Positions 50,755-60,203 are shown, counted from the stretch's first letter. The stretch is 64,000 nucleotides of DNA from Massilia sp. CFBP 13721 (GCF_014842025.1 NZ_JACYUY010000030.1:1-64000), one strand, 5' to 3'. Numbers and translations are program-made. The notes: a model not told the origin generated them from the sequence alone.

Positions 50755-50775
50755 CAGAATCGAGGATCCCCACAC

Positions 50776-52242
50776 ATGCGTCCCCTGTACAACGCCACCA
50801 AGATCGTCGCCACCATCGGTCCTGCATCGACCGACTTCGACATTCTCGTCAAGATGATCCGCGCCGGCGTCGACGTCGTGCGCCTTAACTTCTCACACGG
50901 CAAGGCCCAGGACCACATCGACCGCGCGACCCTGATACGCCGCGCCGCCGCCGAATGCGGCACCGAAGTGGCGATCATGGCCGACATGCAGGGGCCGAAG
51001 ATCCGCGTCGGCAAGTTCGAAGAAGGCAAGATTTTCCTGAATAATGGCGACCGGTTCATCCTCGACGCCAAGTGGGGAGAGAATGGCGAACTCGGCAACC
51101 AGGAACGCGTGGGCCTCGACTACAAGGCACTGCCGCGCGACGTGCGTCCCGGCGACAAGCTGCTGCTCAACGACGGCCTGATCGTACTGGTGGTGGACCG
51201 CGTGTCCGGCCACGAAATCTGCACCACCGTCAAAGTCGGCGGCGAGCTGTCGAACAACAAGGGCATCAACCGCCAGGGCGGCGGACTGACCGCGCCGGCG
51301 CTGACGGCGAAGGACATGGAAGACATCAAGACGGCGATGAGCTTCCAGGCCGACTATCTCGCCATCTCGTTCCCGAAGAGCGCGACCGACATGGAAATGG
51401 CGCGCCAGCTGGCGAACATCGCCGGCGAGCCGTATGCGCACAAGCCGCTGATGATCGCCAAGATCGAGCGTGCCGAAGCGATTCCCGTGCTGCAGGAAAT
51501 CCTCGACGCGTCGGATGGCATCATGGTTGCCCGTGGTGACCTGGCCGTGGAAGTCGGCAATGCCGCCGTGCCGGCGCTGCAAAAGCGCATGATCCGCATG
51601 GCGCGCGCCTCGAATAAACTGGCGATCACCGCGACCCAGATGATGGAGTCGATGATCGTCAACGCCGTGCCGACCCGCGCCGAAGTATCGGACGTGGCCA
51701 ATGCCGTGCTGGACGGCACCGATGCCGTCATGACCTCGGCCGAAACGGCCTCCGGCAAGTACCCGATCGAAACCGTCGAGATGATGGCCGCGGTCTGTCT
51801 CGAAGCGGAGCAGTCCGAATACTACAACAAGCTCGATACCGACTTCCTGAACGTGCAGTTCACCCGCATCGACCAGTCGATCGCCTACGGCACGCTGTTC
51901 ACTGCGCACCACTTGAAGGTGAAAGCCATCGTCGCGCTGACGGAGTCCGGCTCGACCGCCCTGTGGATGAGCCGTCACGGCATCGCCACCCCGATTTTTG
52001 CCCTGACCCCGTCACGCACGACGCAGCGCAAGGCCTCCCTGTACCGCAACGTGCGAGCATTCCACCTGCTGCAGGAAGGCGGCAGCCACGCCGTGCTGCG
52101 CAAGGCCGAAGAGCTGCTGATCGCGGAAGGCATGGTCAGCCCGGGCGACACCATCGTCGTCACCTGGGGTTCGCCGATGGGCGAAGCCGGCGGCACCAAC
52201 GCCCTGAAGATCGTGCGTGTCGGCGAGACCTACAAAGATTAA
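50776..52242 (+). CDS. pyk: Pyruvate kinase
   Basis: The 488-residue glycolytic enzyme makes pyruvate and ATP. TKIVATIGPASTDFD, MADMQGPKIRVGKF, the IMVARGDLAVEVG and KLAITATQMMESM motifs and a C-terminal domain ending WGSPMGEAGGTNALKIVRVG are all present. It resembles the type II (PykA-like) group in length. fba follows 66 bases later. Confidence 0.96.
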   Translation: MRPLYNATKIVATIGPASTDFDILVKMIRAGVDVVRLNFSHGKAQDHIDRATLIRRAAAECGTEVAIMADMQGPKIRVGKFEEGKIFLNNGDRFILDAKWGENGELGNQERVGLDYKALPRDVRPGDKLLLNDGLIVLVVDRVSGHEICTTVKVGGELSNNKGINRQGGGLTAPALTAKDMEDIKTAMSFQADYLAISFPKSATDMEMARQLANIAGEPYAHKPLMIAKIERAEAIPVLQEILDASDGIMVARGDLAVEVGNAAVPALQKRMIRMARASNKLAITATQMMESMIVNAVPTRAEVSDVANAVLDGTDAVMTSAETASGKYPIETVEMMAAVCLEAEQSEYYNKLDTDFLNVQFTRIDQSIAYGTLFTAHHLKVKAIVALTESGSTALWMSRHGIATPIFALTPSRTTQRKASLYRNVRAFHLLQEGGSHAVLRKAEELLIAEGMVSPGDTIVVTWGSPMGEAGGTNALKIVRVGETYKD

Positions 52243-52308
52243 AAAAGAATATACGAAGCTTCGCGTTGTCGAAGCCTTAGACAGATTTCTTCTTATTGGA
52301 GTACTACC

Positions 52309-53373
52309 ATGGCACTCGTATCACTGCGTCAACTGCTGGACCATGCTGCCGAAAACGGCTACGGCCTGCCGGCGTTCAACGTCAACAACCTGGAACAGGT
52401 GCAGGCCATCATGGCCGCGGCCGACGCCACCAACAGCCCGGTGATCATGCAAGCCTCGGCTGGCGCGCGCAAGTACGCCGGCGAAGCTTTCCTGCGCCAC
52501 CTGATCGATGCCGCCGTCGAAGCCTATCCGCACATCCCGGTCGTCATGCACCAGGACCACGGCCAGTCGCCGGCCGTCTGCATGGCCGCGATCCGTTCGG
52601 GTTTTAGTTCGGTCATGATGGACGGTTCGCTCGAAGCCGACGGCAAGTCGGTCGCTTCGTACGAATACAACGTCGAAGTGTCGAAGGAAGTCGTGAAGTT
52701 CGCGCACTCGATCGGCGTGACCGTCGAAGCGGAACTGGGCGTGCTCGGTTCGCTGGAAACGATGAAGGGCGACAAGGAAGACGGCCACGGCGCCGACGGC
52801 ACCATGACCCGCGAGCAGCTGCTGACCGACGTCGCGCAAGCCGCCGATTTCGTCGCGCGCACCCAGTGCGACGCGCTGGCGATCGCCATCGGCACCTCGC
52901 ACGGCGCGTATAAATTCACGCGCAAGCCAACCGGCGACATCCTGGCAATCGACCGCATCAAGGAAATCCACGCGCGCATCCCGAACACCCACCTGGTGAT
53001 GCACGGCTCGTCGTCGGTGCCGCAGGAACTGCTGGCGATCATCCGCGAATTCGGCGGCGACATGAAGGAAACCTACGGTGTCCCAGTCGAAGAAATCCAG
53101 GAAGGCATCAAGCACGGCGTTCGCAAGATCAACATCGACACCGACATCCGCCTGGCAATGACCGCCGCGATCCGCAAGTACCTGTTCCAGAATCCAGGTA
53201 AATTCGACCCGCGCGACTACAACAAGCCGGCGCGCGAAGCGGCCACCGAGATCTGCAAGGCGCGTTACCTGTCGTTCGGTTGCGAGGGACAAGCCGGCAA
53301 GATCAAGCCGATCCCGCTGGAAAAGATGGCCGAGCGTTACAAAGCCGGCGAACTGGCGCAAGTCGTCAAGTAA
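52309..53373 (+). CDS. fba: Fructose-bisphosphate aldolase, class II (Calvin-cycle subtype)
   Basis: Zinc-dependent aldolase of 354 residues. VMHQDHGQSPAVCM provides the first zinc ligands and catalytic residues, VEAELGVLGSLE the second, and VMHGSSSVPQELL and NIDTDIRLAMTAAIR bind the phosphates. Residue lengths and sequence match the CbbA-type class II enzymes used for glycolysis and gluconeogenesis in Burkholderiales. Confidence 0.95.
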   Translation: MALVSLRQLLDHAAENGYGLPAFNVNNLEQVQAIMAAADATNSPVIMQASAGARKYAGEAFLRHLIDAAVEAYPHIPVVMHQDHGQSPAVCMAAIRSGFSSVMMDGSLEADGKSVASYEYNVEVSKEVVKFAHSIGVTVEAELGVLGSLETMKGDKEDGHGADGTMTREQLLTDVAQAADFVARTQCDALAIAIGTSHGAYKFTRKPTGDILAIDRIKEIHARIPNTHLVMHGSSSVPQELLAIIREFGGDMKETYGVPVEEIQEGIKHGVRKINIDTDIRLAMTAAIRKYLFQNPGKFDPRDYNKPAREAATEICKARYLSFGCEGQAGKIKPIPLEKMAERYKAGELAQVVK

Positions 53374-53386
53374 TATACTGTCTGGA

Positions 53387-53415
53387 ACGGGCTGCTGCGG
53401 CAGCCCGTGTCTCTT
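53387..53415 (+). terminator. Hairpin terminator after fba
   Basis: Stem ACGGGCTGC / GCAGCCCGT with loop TGCG and a weak pyrimidine-rich tail (GTCTCTT), 14 bases after the fba stop. Confidence 0.7.
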
Positions 53416-53475
53416 GTCGGCGGCGAGTCACATTGCTGCCGAGTCCGTGAAGTCCGTTTCTCTGATACTCCTCCC

Positions 53476-54372
53476 ATGAACAGCCTCTATAAAACCTCGA
53501 TCAAGTCCCTGCCACTGCTGGGCCACGGCAAAGTGCGCGACAACTACGCCGTTGGCGACGACAAGATCCTGATCGTCACCACCGACCGCCTGTCCGCCTT
53601 CGACGTCGTCATGAACGAACCGATCCCGGGCAAGGGCATGGTGCTGAACCAGATGAGCGATTTCTGGTTCGAGAAGCTCGGCCATATCGTGCCGAACCAT
53701 CTGACCGGCGTGGCGCCGGAAAGCGTGGTTGCCCCTGACGAAGTCGAGCAGGTGCGCGGCCGCGCGGTCGTCGCCAAGCGCCTCAAACCGATCATGGTCG
53801 AAGCCGTAGTGCGCGGCTACATCATCGGTTCGGGCTGGAAGGATTATCAGCAAAGCGGATCGATCTGCGGCATCGCCTTGCCGCCCGGCCTGCAGCAAGC
53901 CGAAAAGCTGCCGCAGCCGATCTTTACCCCGGCCGCGAAAGCCGACCTGGGCGAGCACGACGAGAACATCTCGTTCGCCGACATGGAGTCGCGCATCGGC
54001 CCCGAACTGGCGGCAAAAATGCGCGACATCTCGATCGCGCTGTACACCGCCGCGTCGGAATACGCAGCGACGCGCGGCATCATCATCGCCGACACCAAGT
54101 TCGAATTCGGCCTGGACGACCAGGGTGTGCTGCACCTGATGGACGAAGTGCTGACCGCTGACTCCTCGCGCTTCTGGCCGGCGGATTCGTACGCGCCGGG
54201 CATGTCGCCGCCAAGTTTTGATAAGCAGTTCGTGCGCGACTACCTGGAAACGCTGACCGACTGGGGCAAGACGGCGCCGGCGCCGGCCTTGCCGCAGGAC
54301 GTAATCGATAAAACCCAGGCCAAGTATTTCGAAGCCATCGAACGCCTGACCGGCGAAAAGCTGAAGGCCTGA
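53476..54372 (+). CDS. purC: Phosphoribosylaminoimidazole-succinocarboxamide synthase
   Basis: SAICAR synthetase, about 298 residues: GKVRDNYAVGDDKILIVTTDRLSAFDVVMNEPIPGKG (ATP-binding), VEAVVRGYIIGSGWKDYQ and DTKFEFGLDDQGVLHLMDEVLTADSSRFWP. The start at 53476 is supported by the position of the conserved MNSLYKTSIKSLPLL; the longer frame begins in the intergenic hairpin. It starts the purCEK group. Confidence 0.95.
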   Translation: MNSLYKTSIKSLPLLGHGKVRDNYAVGDDKILIVTTDRLSAFDVVMNEPIPGKGMVLNQMSDFWFEKLGHIVPNHLTGVAPESVVAPDEVEQVRGRAVVAKRLKPIMVEAVVRGYIIGSGWKDYQQSGSICGIALPPGLQQAEKLPQPIFTPAAKADLGEHDENISFADMESRIGPELAAKMRDISIALYTAASEYAATRGIIIADTKFEFGLDDQGVLHLMDEVLTADSSRFWPADSYAPGMSPPSFDKQFVRDYLETLTDWGKTAPAPALPQDVIDKTQAKYFEAIERLTGEKLKA

Positions 54373-54373
54373 G

Positions 54374-54871
54374 ATGATGAGCGAAGCAAAGCCGTTGGTC
54401 GGCGTGGTGATGGGTTCCTCGTCCGACTGGGACGTCATGAAGAACGCGGTCGACGTATTAAAACAGTTCGGGGTGCCGTTCGAGGCGCAGGTCATTTCGG
54501 CGCACCGCATGCCGGACGAGATGTTCAGCTATGCCGAAACGGCGCGCGCGCGCGGCCTGCGCGCGATCATTGCCGGCGCCGGCGGCGCCGCCCACCTGCC
54601 GGGGATGATTGCGGCGAAAACCATCGTGCCCGTGCTGGGCGTGCCGGTGCCCTCCAAATACCTGCGCGGCGAGGATTCGCTGCTGTCGATCGTGCAGATG
54701 CCGAAGGGCGTTCCGGTCGCCACCTTCGCCATCGGCGAGGCCGGCGCCGCGAATGCCGCGCTGACCGCCGTGGCGCTGCTGGCGGCGGACGACGATGCCC
54801 TGGCCGCGCAGCTGGAACAGTTCCGCCTGGACCAGACCGCCGCCGCCAAGGCGATGATATTGCCCGTTTGA
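54374..54871 (+). CDS. purE: N5-carboxyaminoimidazole ribonucleotide mutase
   Basis: The 165-residue class I PurE converts N5-CAIR to CAIR. VVMGSSSDWDVMKNAVDVLKQFGVPFEAQVISAHRMPDEM and the AGGAAHLPGMIA loop contain the active site. The ATG lies one base after the purC stop; a second ATG at 54377 is also possible. Confidence 0.95.
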   Translation: MMSEAKPLVGVVMGSSSDWDVMKNAVDVLKQFGVPFEAQVISAHRMPDEMFSYAETARARGLRAIIAGAGGAAHLPGMIAAKTIVPVLGVPVPSKYLRGEDSLLSIVQMPKGVPVATFAIGEAGAANAALTAVALLAADDDALAAQLEQFRLDQTAAAKAMILPV

Positions 54872-54880
54872 GTACAACCC

Positions 54881-56080
54881 ATGAGTAAAGCAAGTCAATC
54901 GCAGCAGGGCGCGTTTTTGCCAAGCGCCAATCCACCGACCTGGCTCGGCGTCATGGGCGGCGGCCAGCTCGGCCGCATGTTCGCGCATGCCGCCCAGGCC
55001 ATGGGCTACAAAGTGGCGGTGCTGGAACCGGCCATCAGCTGCCCGGCCGGCGACGTTGCCGAGCGCCTGATCAATGCCGATTACGGCGACAGCATCGCGC
55101 TCGGCCAATTGTCGGCGCTGTGCGCCGCCGTCACCACCGAATTCGAGAACGTGCCGGCCGACAGCATGAACCTGCTGGCGCACGGCAGTTTCGTCGCGCC
55201 GGCCGGCGCCTGCGTGGCGATCGCCCAGGACCGCATTGCCGAAAAACGCTTCTTTGTCGAGTGCGCGCCGCAATCCGGCGTGATGCCGGCGCCGCACAAG
55301 GTGATCGCCTCGCTCGAGGACATCGCCGCCATCGGCGACGAACTGCTGCCCGGCATCCTGAAAACCGTGCGCATGGGTTACGACGGCAAGGGGCAGGTAC
55401 GTGTGGCCAGCCGCGACGACGTGCGCGCCGCCTTCGCGGCAATGAAGGGCGTGACCTGCCTGTTAGAGAAAATGCTGCCGCTGGCCTACGAGGTGTCGGT
55501 GCTGACTGCGCGCGGGCATGACGGCATGTCCGTCGTCTATCCGATCGCCGAGAACGTGCACCGCGACGGCATCCTGTTCACGACCACCGTGCCGGGACCG
55601 AACGTCGCGCCCGAATGCGCGCAACAAGCGCAGGATGCGGCGCGCGCCATCATCGCCCAGCTTGGCTACGTGGGCGTGCTGTGCATCGAATTCTTCGTGC
55701 TGGCCGACGGCAGCCTGGTCGTCAACGAAATGGCGCCGCGTCCGCACAACAGCGGGCATTACACGATCGACGCCTGCGTGACGAGCCAGTTCGCGCAGCA
55801 GGTGCGGGCAATGGCGAAACTGCCGCTGGGCGATTGTCGCCAGCATTCGCCGGCCGTCATGCTCAATATCTTGGGCGACGTCTGGTTCGAAAACGACCAG
55901 ATTCGCGAACCGGCCTGGGACCGCGTGCTGGCGCTGCCCGGCGCTTATCTGCACCTGTACGGCAAGGACGATCCGCGCCGCGGCCGCAAGATGGGCCACG
56001 TGACCTTCGTGGCGCCGACGCTGGGCGAAGCGCAAGAGCAACTGCGCGCCGCCTGCGCCATCCTGGGGATCGCAGCGTGA
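54881..56080 (+). CDS. purK: 5-(carboxyamino)imidazole ribonucleotide synthase
   Basis: The 399-residue ATP-grasp enzyme makes N5-CAIR from AIR and bicarbonate, feeding PurE. LGVMGGGQLGRMFAHAAQAMGYKVAVLEP at the N-terminus, GYDGKGQ and EFFVLADGSLVVNEMAPRPHNSGHYT are diagnostic. It is nine bases after purE and overlaps the Sua5 gene (GTGA). Confidence 0.95.
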   Translation: MSKASQSQQGAFLPSANPPTWLGVMGGGQLGRMFAHAAQAMGYKVAVLEPAISCPAGDVAERLINADYGDSIALGQLSALCAAVTTEFENVPADSMNLLAHGSFVAPAGACVAIAQDRIAEKRFFVECAPQSGVMPAPHKVIASLEDIAAIGDELLPGILKTVRMGYDGKGQVRVASRDDVRAAFAAMKGVTCLLEKMLPLAYEVSVLTARGHDGMSVVYPIAENVHRDGILFTTTVPGPNVAPECAQQAQDAARAIIAQLGYVGVLCIEFFVLADGSLVVNEMAPRPHNSGHYTIDACVTSQFAQQVRAMAKLPLGDCRQHSPAVMLNILGDVWFENDQIREPAWDRVLALPGAYLHLYGKDDPRRGRKMGHVTFVAPTLGEAQEQLRAACAILGIAA

Positions 56081-57102
56081 CCCATCCGGACATCGACCAG
56101 GCCGCGATTGCGGCGGCCGCGCGTGCATTGGAGGCCGGACAGCTTGTCGCTTTCCCCACCGAGACCGTGTACGGGCTCGGCGCCGACGCCGAAAATCCGG
56201 CCGCGGTCGCCGCCATCTACGCCGCCAAGGGCCGCCCGCAAGATCACCCGGTGATCGTGCACCTGGCGCCGGAAGCGGACATCGCGCACTGGGCCGCCGA
56301 CATTCCGCCTGAGGCGCAGGCGCTGGCCGGGGCCTTCTGGCCGGGCCCGCTGACGATGATCGTCAAACGCGCTTCGAACATTCCGGATGCGGTCAGCGGC
56401 GGCCAGGACACGGTCGGCTTGCGCTGCCCATCGCACCCGGTGGCAATTGCCCTGCTGCGCGCCTTCAAGGGCGGACAGGGCGGCATCGCGGCGCCCTCGG
56501 CGAATAAATTCGGCCACGTCAGCCCGACCCTGGCCCAGCACGTGCGCGACGAATTCGGCGCCGACGGCGCGGTCGCCATGGTACTCGACGGCGGCGCCTC
56601 GCAAGTCGGCATCGAATCGACCATCGTCGACCTGTCGCGCCTGGCCAGCCACGGCCCGGTGCTGCTGCGGCCTGGCCACGTGAGCGCGGAAGCGATCGCC
56701 GCCGTGATCGACCGGATGCCGGCCGCGCCCGACCTCGCCGCGCCGCGCGCTTCGGGCACGCTCGAATCGCATTACGCGCCGCACACGCCGGTGGCGATGC
56801 AGGACACGGCGACCCTGGTGCGCACCCTGGAACAGATGGCGGCGGCGGGACGCAAGGTCGCCCTCATTCATTATTCGGACCTGTGGAATGCGCATGCCAG
56901 CGAGCGCCTGCCGGCCACGCCGGATGGCTTTGCCCACGCCCTGTACGCGGCCTTGCGCGCGCTGGACGGGCAGGGCGCGGACGTGATCCTGGTCGAGGCG
57001 CCGCCGCAAGATGGCGCCTGGCTCGGCGTCAACGACCGCCTGCGCCGCGCGGCGCACGGGTCGACCGGGATCGTGCACGGGTTGCTCAATCGCGAAGTGT
57101 GA
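56077..57102 (+). CDS. Threonylcarbamoyl-AMP synthase, Sua5/YwlC type
   Basis: Makes threonylcarbamoyl-AMP for the t6A modification of tRNA. The 341-residue protein has a TsaC/Sua5 domain (about 10-200; LVAFPTETVYGLGADA, HPVIVHLA, PGPLTMIVKR, PSANKFGHVSPT) and a C-terminal Sua5 extension (about 230-341) with SHYAPHTPV, so it is the longer Sua5 type rather than TsaC. The GTG start at 56077 overlaps the purK stop and is preceded by GGGGA. It is the last gene of the purine unit. Confidence 0.9.
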   Translation: MTHPDIDQAAIAAAARALEAGQLVAFPTETVYGLGADAENPAAVAAIYAAKGRPQDHPVIVHLAPEADIAHWAADIPPEAQALAGAFWPGPLTMIVKRASNIPDAVSGGQDTVGLRCPSHPVAIALLRAFKGGQGGIAAPSANKFGHVSPTLAQHVRDEFGADGAVAMVLDGGASQVGIESTIVDLSRLASHGPVLLRPGHVSAEAIAAVIDRMPAAPDLAAPRASGTLESHYAPHTPVAMQDTATLVRTLEQMAAAGRKVALIHYSDLWNAHASERLPATPDGFAHALYAALRALDGQGADVILVEAPPQDGAWLGVNDRLRRAAHGSTGIVHGLLNREV

Positions 57103-57143
57103 GGGCGTACCGTGCTTGTCACGGTAACGTCTCGCGCCGTTTA

Positions 57144-57170
57144 CGCGTGGGCTCGGGGCGCCCACCCTAC
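57144..57170. repeat. REP palindrome (head to the right)
   Basis: CGCGTGGGC, loop, GCGCCCACCCTAC, followed by ATTACAC, the same flank that survives at the left edge of the window (63-77). It faces the copy at 57213. Confidence 0.85.
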
Positions 57171-57212
57171 ATTACACGACAGTTCCCAATTGTTTCATGC
57201 GGCGGTGGTGCA

Positions 57213-57254
57213 CCGTAGGGTGGGCCGGGCCGCGTAGGACCCCGAGCCCACGCG
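57213..57254. repeat. REP palindrome with enlarged loop (head to the left)
   Basis: CCGTAGGGTGGGC, then a 17-base loop containing CGGGCCGCGTAGGACCCCGA, then GCCCACGCGG. The loop is longer than in other copies, perhaps after partial duplication of the stem. Confidence 0.8.
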
Positions 57255-57402
57255 GAACTGCGCACCGTGTTATCCCTCATCCCCACGTTGGACCGTTGCA
57301 TTTCCCCCGCGCTGTTACCTTTCGAGATATTACGCAAAGCAATGCCTTGATATAATCGGCAGACCTTGCCAGCCCTTTCTCGCTCCTTCTTGTTGTCTGT
57401 GC

Positions 57403-57432
57403 TTGACACCATGACAAGCAATATTTCTATAC
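57403..57432 (+). promoter_or_regulatory. Possible sigma-70 promoter of the GDSL lipoprotein gene
   Basis: TTGACA at 57403-57408 is followed after 18 bases by CTATAC (57427-57432). The fit of the -10 element is only partial. Confidence 0.4.
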
Positions 57433-57522
57433 AAGCAGAAAGAACACTGGCATATTAGTTTGCGATGCGAATAGCACGGGCGTTCGTTTCACAGAAAAAT
57501 ACCATTCCTTTTAGGAGACATA

Positions 57523-58878
57523 ATGCGTCAAACGAATTTCGCGCTCGCGCTGCTGACCGCAGCTGCGCTGGCCGCATGCGGTGGCACCGGTAGCGAAGGT
57601 GGCGATCAAACGCACAAGGTCGCGTTCACCCAGCAGGTGAGCTTCGGCGACAGCCTGTCGGACGTCGGCACCTATAAAGTCGGCGCCATCGCGGCCGCCG
57701 GCGGCGGTGCATTTACCATCAATGGCGACAACACCAGCGCCAACCCGGCCTACACCGGCCTGAACTGGACCGAAGTACTGGCCGCTGAACTGAACCTGCC
57801 GAAGCCGTGCGCCGCCCAGACCGGCCTGCAGGGCGTCGACAATGCCAATCCGGCGCTCGACTTCAACGTCCCGGTCGTCAACTACAGCAATTGCTACAAC
57901 TATGCGCAGGGCGGTTCGCGCGTGACCGATCCGGTCGGTTCGCACCACCGCACCAACGATCCGCAAGTGGGGCAGCTGACCGTGCCGCTCGTGACGCAGA
58001 TCGCCAACCATCTCACCAAGTCCGGCGGCAAGTTCAGCGGCACCGAACTGGTCACCGTCATGTCTGGCGGTAACGACGTGCTGATGCAGCTGGGCGCGCT
58101 GAGCGCCGGCGCGACCGCCGCCGGCCAGGCCGAGGGCCAGCGCCAGTTCCCGACGCTGCTGATCACCGGCCTGGTGGCCACCGTGCCGGCCGCGAACCGC
58201 GCCGCCGCGCCGGCAGCCATCACCCAGGCAGTGCAGGGCGCAGCCGCCACCGGCGGCAACCAGCAAGCCATCGCCGCTGCCGCCGTCGGCGCAGCTGCCC
58301 GCCTCGGCGCGACGCTGGCCGACGCGCAAGCCGCCGCCGCCAAGGCCGGTACCGATGCGCAAGCCGCCGGCGCTGCCGCAGGCGCCGCCTACGCCACCGC
58401 ACAGGGGCCGACCCTGGTTGCCGCACTGGGCCGTGCCGGCGCCGAGATGGCCGCGCTGGTGAAGACGCAGATCGTCGCCAAGGGCGCGAACTACGTGGTC
58501 GTCAACAACCTGCCGGACGTCGCCAGCACCCCATCGGGCAAATCGCAGGCGCCGGCCACCCAGGAGCTGATCAAGGCCATGGTCGACACCTTCAACGCGC
58601 AACTGAAGGCCGGCCTGGGCGACGATCCGAAGATCGCCTACGTCGACCTGTTCTCGGTCAGCCGCGACCAGGTAGCGAATCCCGCCATCTACGGCCTGAC
58701 CAATACCGCGCTCAAAGCCTGCACCAGCGACTCGTCGCTGACCTGCACCAGCAAGACGCTGTCGGGCCCGGACGTGAGCCACTACATGTTCGCCGACGAC
58801 ATCCACCCGACCCCGTACGAGTACTGGCTGGTGACCCGTTACGTCCTGAAGGACATGGCGGTCAAGGGCTGGCTGTAA
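57523..58878 (+). CDS. GDSL/SGNH-family lipase or esterase, predicted lipoprotein
   Basis: The 451-residue exported protein has a lipobox ALAAC (Cys about residue 19) and the four SGNH blocks: FGDSLSDVGTY (nucleophile Ser), NYAQGGSR, SGGNDV and the Asp/His pair in DDIHPTPYEY. Between blocks III and V lies an alanine-rich helical insertion of about 100 residues (about 200-305) unusual for the family. The combination with an OmpW porin downstream suggests an outer-membrane or periplasmic esterase, but no substrate is indicated. Confidence 0.88.
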   Translation: MRQTNFALALLTAAALAACGGTGSEGGDQTHKVAFTQQVSFGDSLSDVGTYKVGAIAAAGGGAFTINGDNTSANPAYTGLNWTEVLAAELNLPKPCAAQTGLQGVDNANPALDFNVPVVNYSNCYNYAQGGSRVTDPVGSHHRTNDPQVGQLTVPLVTQIANHLTKSGGKFSGTELVTVMSGGNDVLMQLGALSAGATAAGQAEGQRQFPTLLITGLVATVPAANRAAAPAAITQAVQGAAATGGNQQAIAAAAVGAAARLGATLADAQAAAAKAGTDAQAAGAAAGAAYATAQGPTLVAALGRAGAEMAALVKTQIVAKGANYVVVNNLPDVASTPSGKSQAPATQELIKAMVDTFNAQLKAGLGDDPKIAYVDLFSVSRDQVANPAIYGLTNTALKACTSDSSLTCTSKTLSGPDVSHYMFADDIHPTPYEYWLVTRYVLKDMAVKGWL

Positions 58879-58953
58879 TCCGATACAACAATGCCCGGCT
58901 GCGCGCCCCTGCGGGCAGGCGCAGCCGGCTGTAAAAAGAATCCAGGAGAAAGT

Positions 58954-59634
58954 ATGAAAGTACGTATCAATAGTGTCGCCAAAACGCTGGTCGCCGCTGC
59001 CGCGCTGGCGTGCGCGGCCGGTGCATCGGCCCAGTCGGCCGGCCAGTTCACCGCCAAGTTCGGCTTCAACCAGCTGACTCCGAAGGTCGAGAGCGGCGAC
59101 ATCAGCGCGCCGGCCCTGCCGTTCACCAAGGCCGATGTTTCGCGCGACATCCAGCCGGTGGTGATCATCGCCTACGGCCTGACCGACAACATCTCGCTCG
59201 AAGGCGCGCTCGGCACGCCGTACAAGCACAAGATCATGGGCGCCGGTTCGATCGCCGGCACCGGAGAACTGGGCACGGTCGAGGCGCTGCCGCCGACCCT
59301 GTTCGCGCAATACCGCTTCTTCGCGCCGAACGCGGCCTTCCGTCCGTTCGTCGGCATCGGCGCCACCTATGCCTATTTCATGAAGGAACGCGGTTCGGGC
59401 AAGCTGACCGCGCTGACGAACCCGGGCGGTAACCCGACGACGTTTGACATCGACAACAAGTTCACCTACACCGCGCAAGTCGGCGTGGCGATGAACCTGA
59501 GCGAAAAATGGTTCGCCGACGTCACCGTCAACAAGAGCCGCCTGCGTACCGACGTCCACTTCTCGACTGGCCAGAACCAGCACATGAAGCTGGACCCGGT
59601 CGCCGTGGTGCTGGCGGTCGGCTACAAGTTCTAA
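58954..59634 (+). CDS. OmpW-family outer-membrane porin
   Basis: The 226-residue protein has a signal peptide (ALACAAGASA) and an eight-stranded barrel pattern of alternating residues: GQFTAKFGFNQLTPK, QPVVIIAYGLTDNISLEGALGTPYKHKI and the C-terminal VAVVLAVGYKF ending in phenylalanine. OmpW proteins form small hydrophobic channels. AGGAGAA precedes the ATG at 58954. It follows the GDSL gene by 75 bases, without an intervening terminator, so the two may be co-expressed. Confidence 0.9.
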   Translation: MKVRINSVAKTLVAAAALACAAGASAQSAGQFTAKFGFNQLTPKVESGDISAPALPFTKADVSRDIQPVVIIAYGLTDNISLEGALGTPYKHKIMGAGSIAGTGELGTVEALPPTLFAQYRFFAPNAAFRPFVGIGATYAYFMKERGSGKLTALTNPGGNPTTFDIDNKFTYTAQVGVAMNLSEKWFADVTVNKSRLRTDVHFSTGQNQHMKLDPVAVVLAVGYKF

Positions 59635-59670
59635 GGTTCCCACAACGCGCGCGGCCCCGGCCGCGACCCT

Positions 59671-59705
59671 GCCGGCATTGGCGTCGCCGCCATGCCGGCT
59701 TTTTT
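59671..59705 (+). terminator. Terminator of the OmpW gene
   Basis: Stem GCCGGCAT-GGCG / CGCC-ATGCCGGC with a central TCG, followed by TTTTTT, 36 bases after the stop. A second GC palindrome (GCGGCCCCGGCCGC) precedes it. Confidence 0.85.
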
Positions 59706-59719
59706 ACGCCCATCGGCCC

Positions 59720-60199
59720 ATGACCCGGAACGATACGCTGCACATTGTGTACCCCAGGCAGTGGCATCTCCTGCCCATGGTGCTCGGTTTCTTTTTCATG
59801 CTCATCCTCGTGCCCGGACTGCGCCATCACTGGGCGCGCCTGCCCGACAATGCCGGCGCCTGGCTGCCGTTCGCGCTCATGCTGGGCATCCTGCTCGCCG
59901 TCGTCGGCACCTTGTATCGCAACCTGCTGTTCCGGGATACGCTGACGATCGTCCGCGGCGAAGGCACGCCCGGCCAGCGCCTGACCTGCTTCGCCGGCGA
60001 GATCGTCTCGGTCCGGCGCCTGCCGACGCCCGAACCATCTTCGCCCGCGGGTAAATGGACGGCGCTCGGCCTGGGCCAGGGGCTGATCGAGATCCGCACG
60101 GCAGATGCATGTTTCCGCTTCGGCGTCGGCCTGGACGACTACGCGCTCGACGCGACGACGGAGCGCATTGCCGCTTTCTGCGGCCTGCAGTGGCGATGA
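59720..60199 (+). CDS. Two-helix membrane protein, unknown function
   Basis: The 159-residue protein has two N-terminal membrane helices (about 18-38 and 55-75), then a soluble beta-rich domain with DTLTIVRGEGTPGQRLTCFAGEIVSVRRLPTPE, GLIEIRTADACFRFGVGLDDYALD. This resembles PH-like bacterial membrane domains. No name can be assigned. The start ATG at 59720 lies just past the terminator. Confidence 0.6.
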   Translation: MTRNDTLHIVYPRQWHLLPMVLGFFFMLILVPGLRHHWARLPDNAGAWLPFALMLGILLAVVGTLYRNLLFRDTLTIVRGEGTPGQRLTCFAGEIVSVRRLPTPEPSSPAGKWTALGLGQGLIEIRTADACFRFGVGLDDYALDATTERIAAFCGLQWR

Positions 60200-60203
60200 G
60201 CCT

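Larger units (their letters stand above)
57103..57522. other. Intergenic region with two REPs and possible promoters
   Basis: No gene. Two REP copies (57144-57170 and 57213-57254) face each other head to head. Downstream, TATAAT occurs at 57351-57356 without a matching -35 box. TTGACA at 57403-57408 stands about 18 bases before CTATAC/TATACA, a plausible promoter for the GDSL gene. Confidence 0.5.

Noticed and set aside
57511..59643. 710-codon minus-strand open frame
   Set aside because: Spans two well-supported genes (GDSL and OmpW) in antisense, with no ribosome site or recognisable domains.
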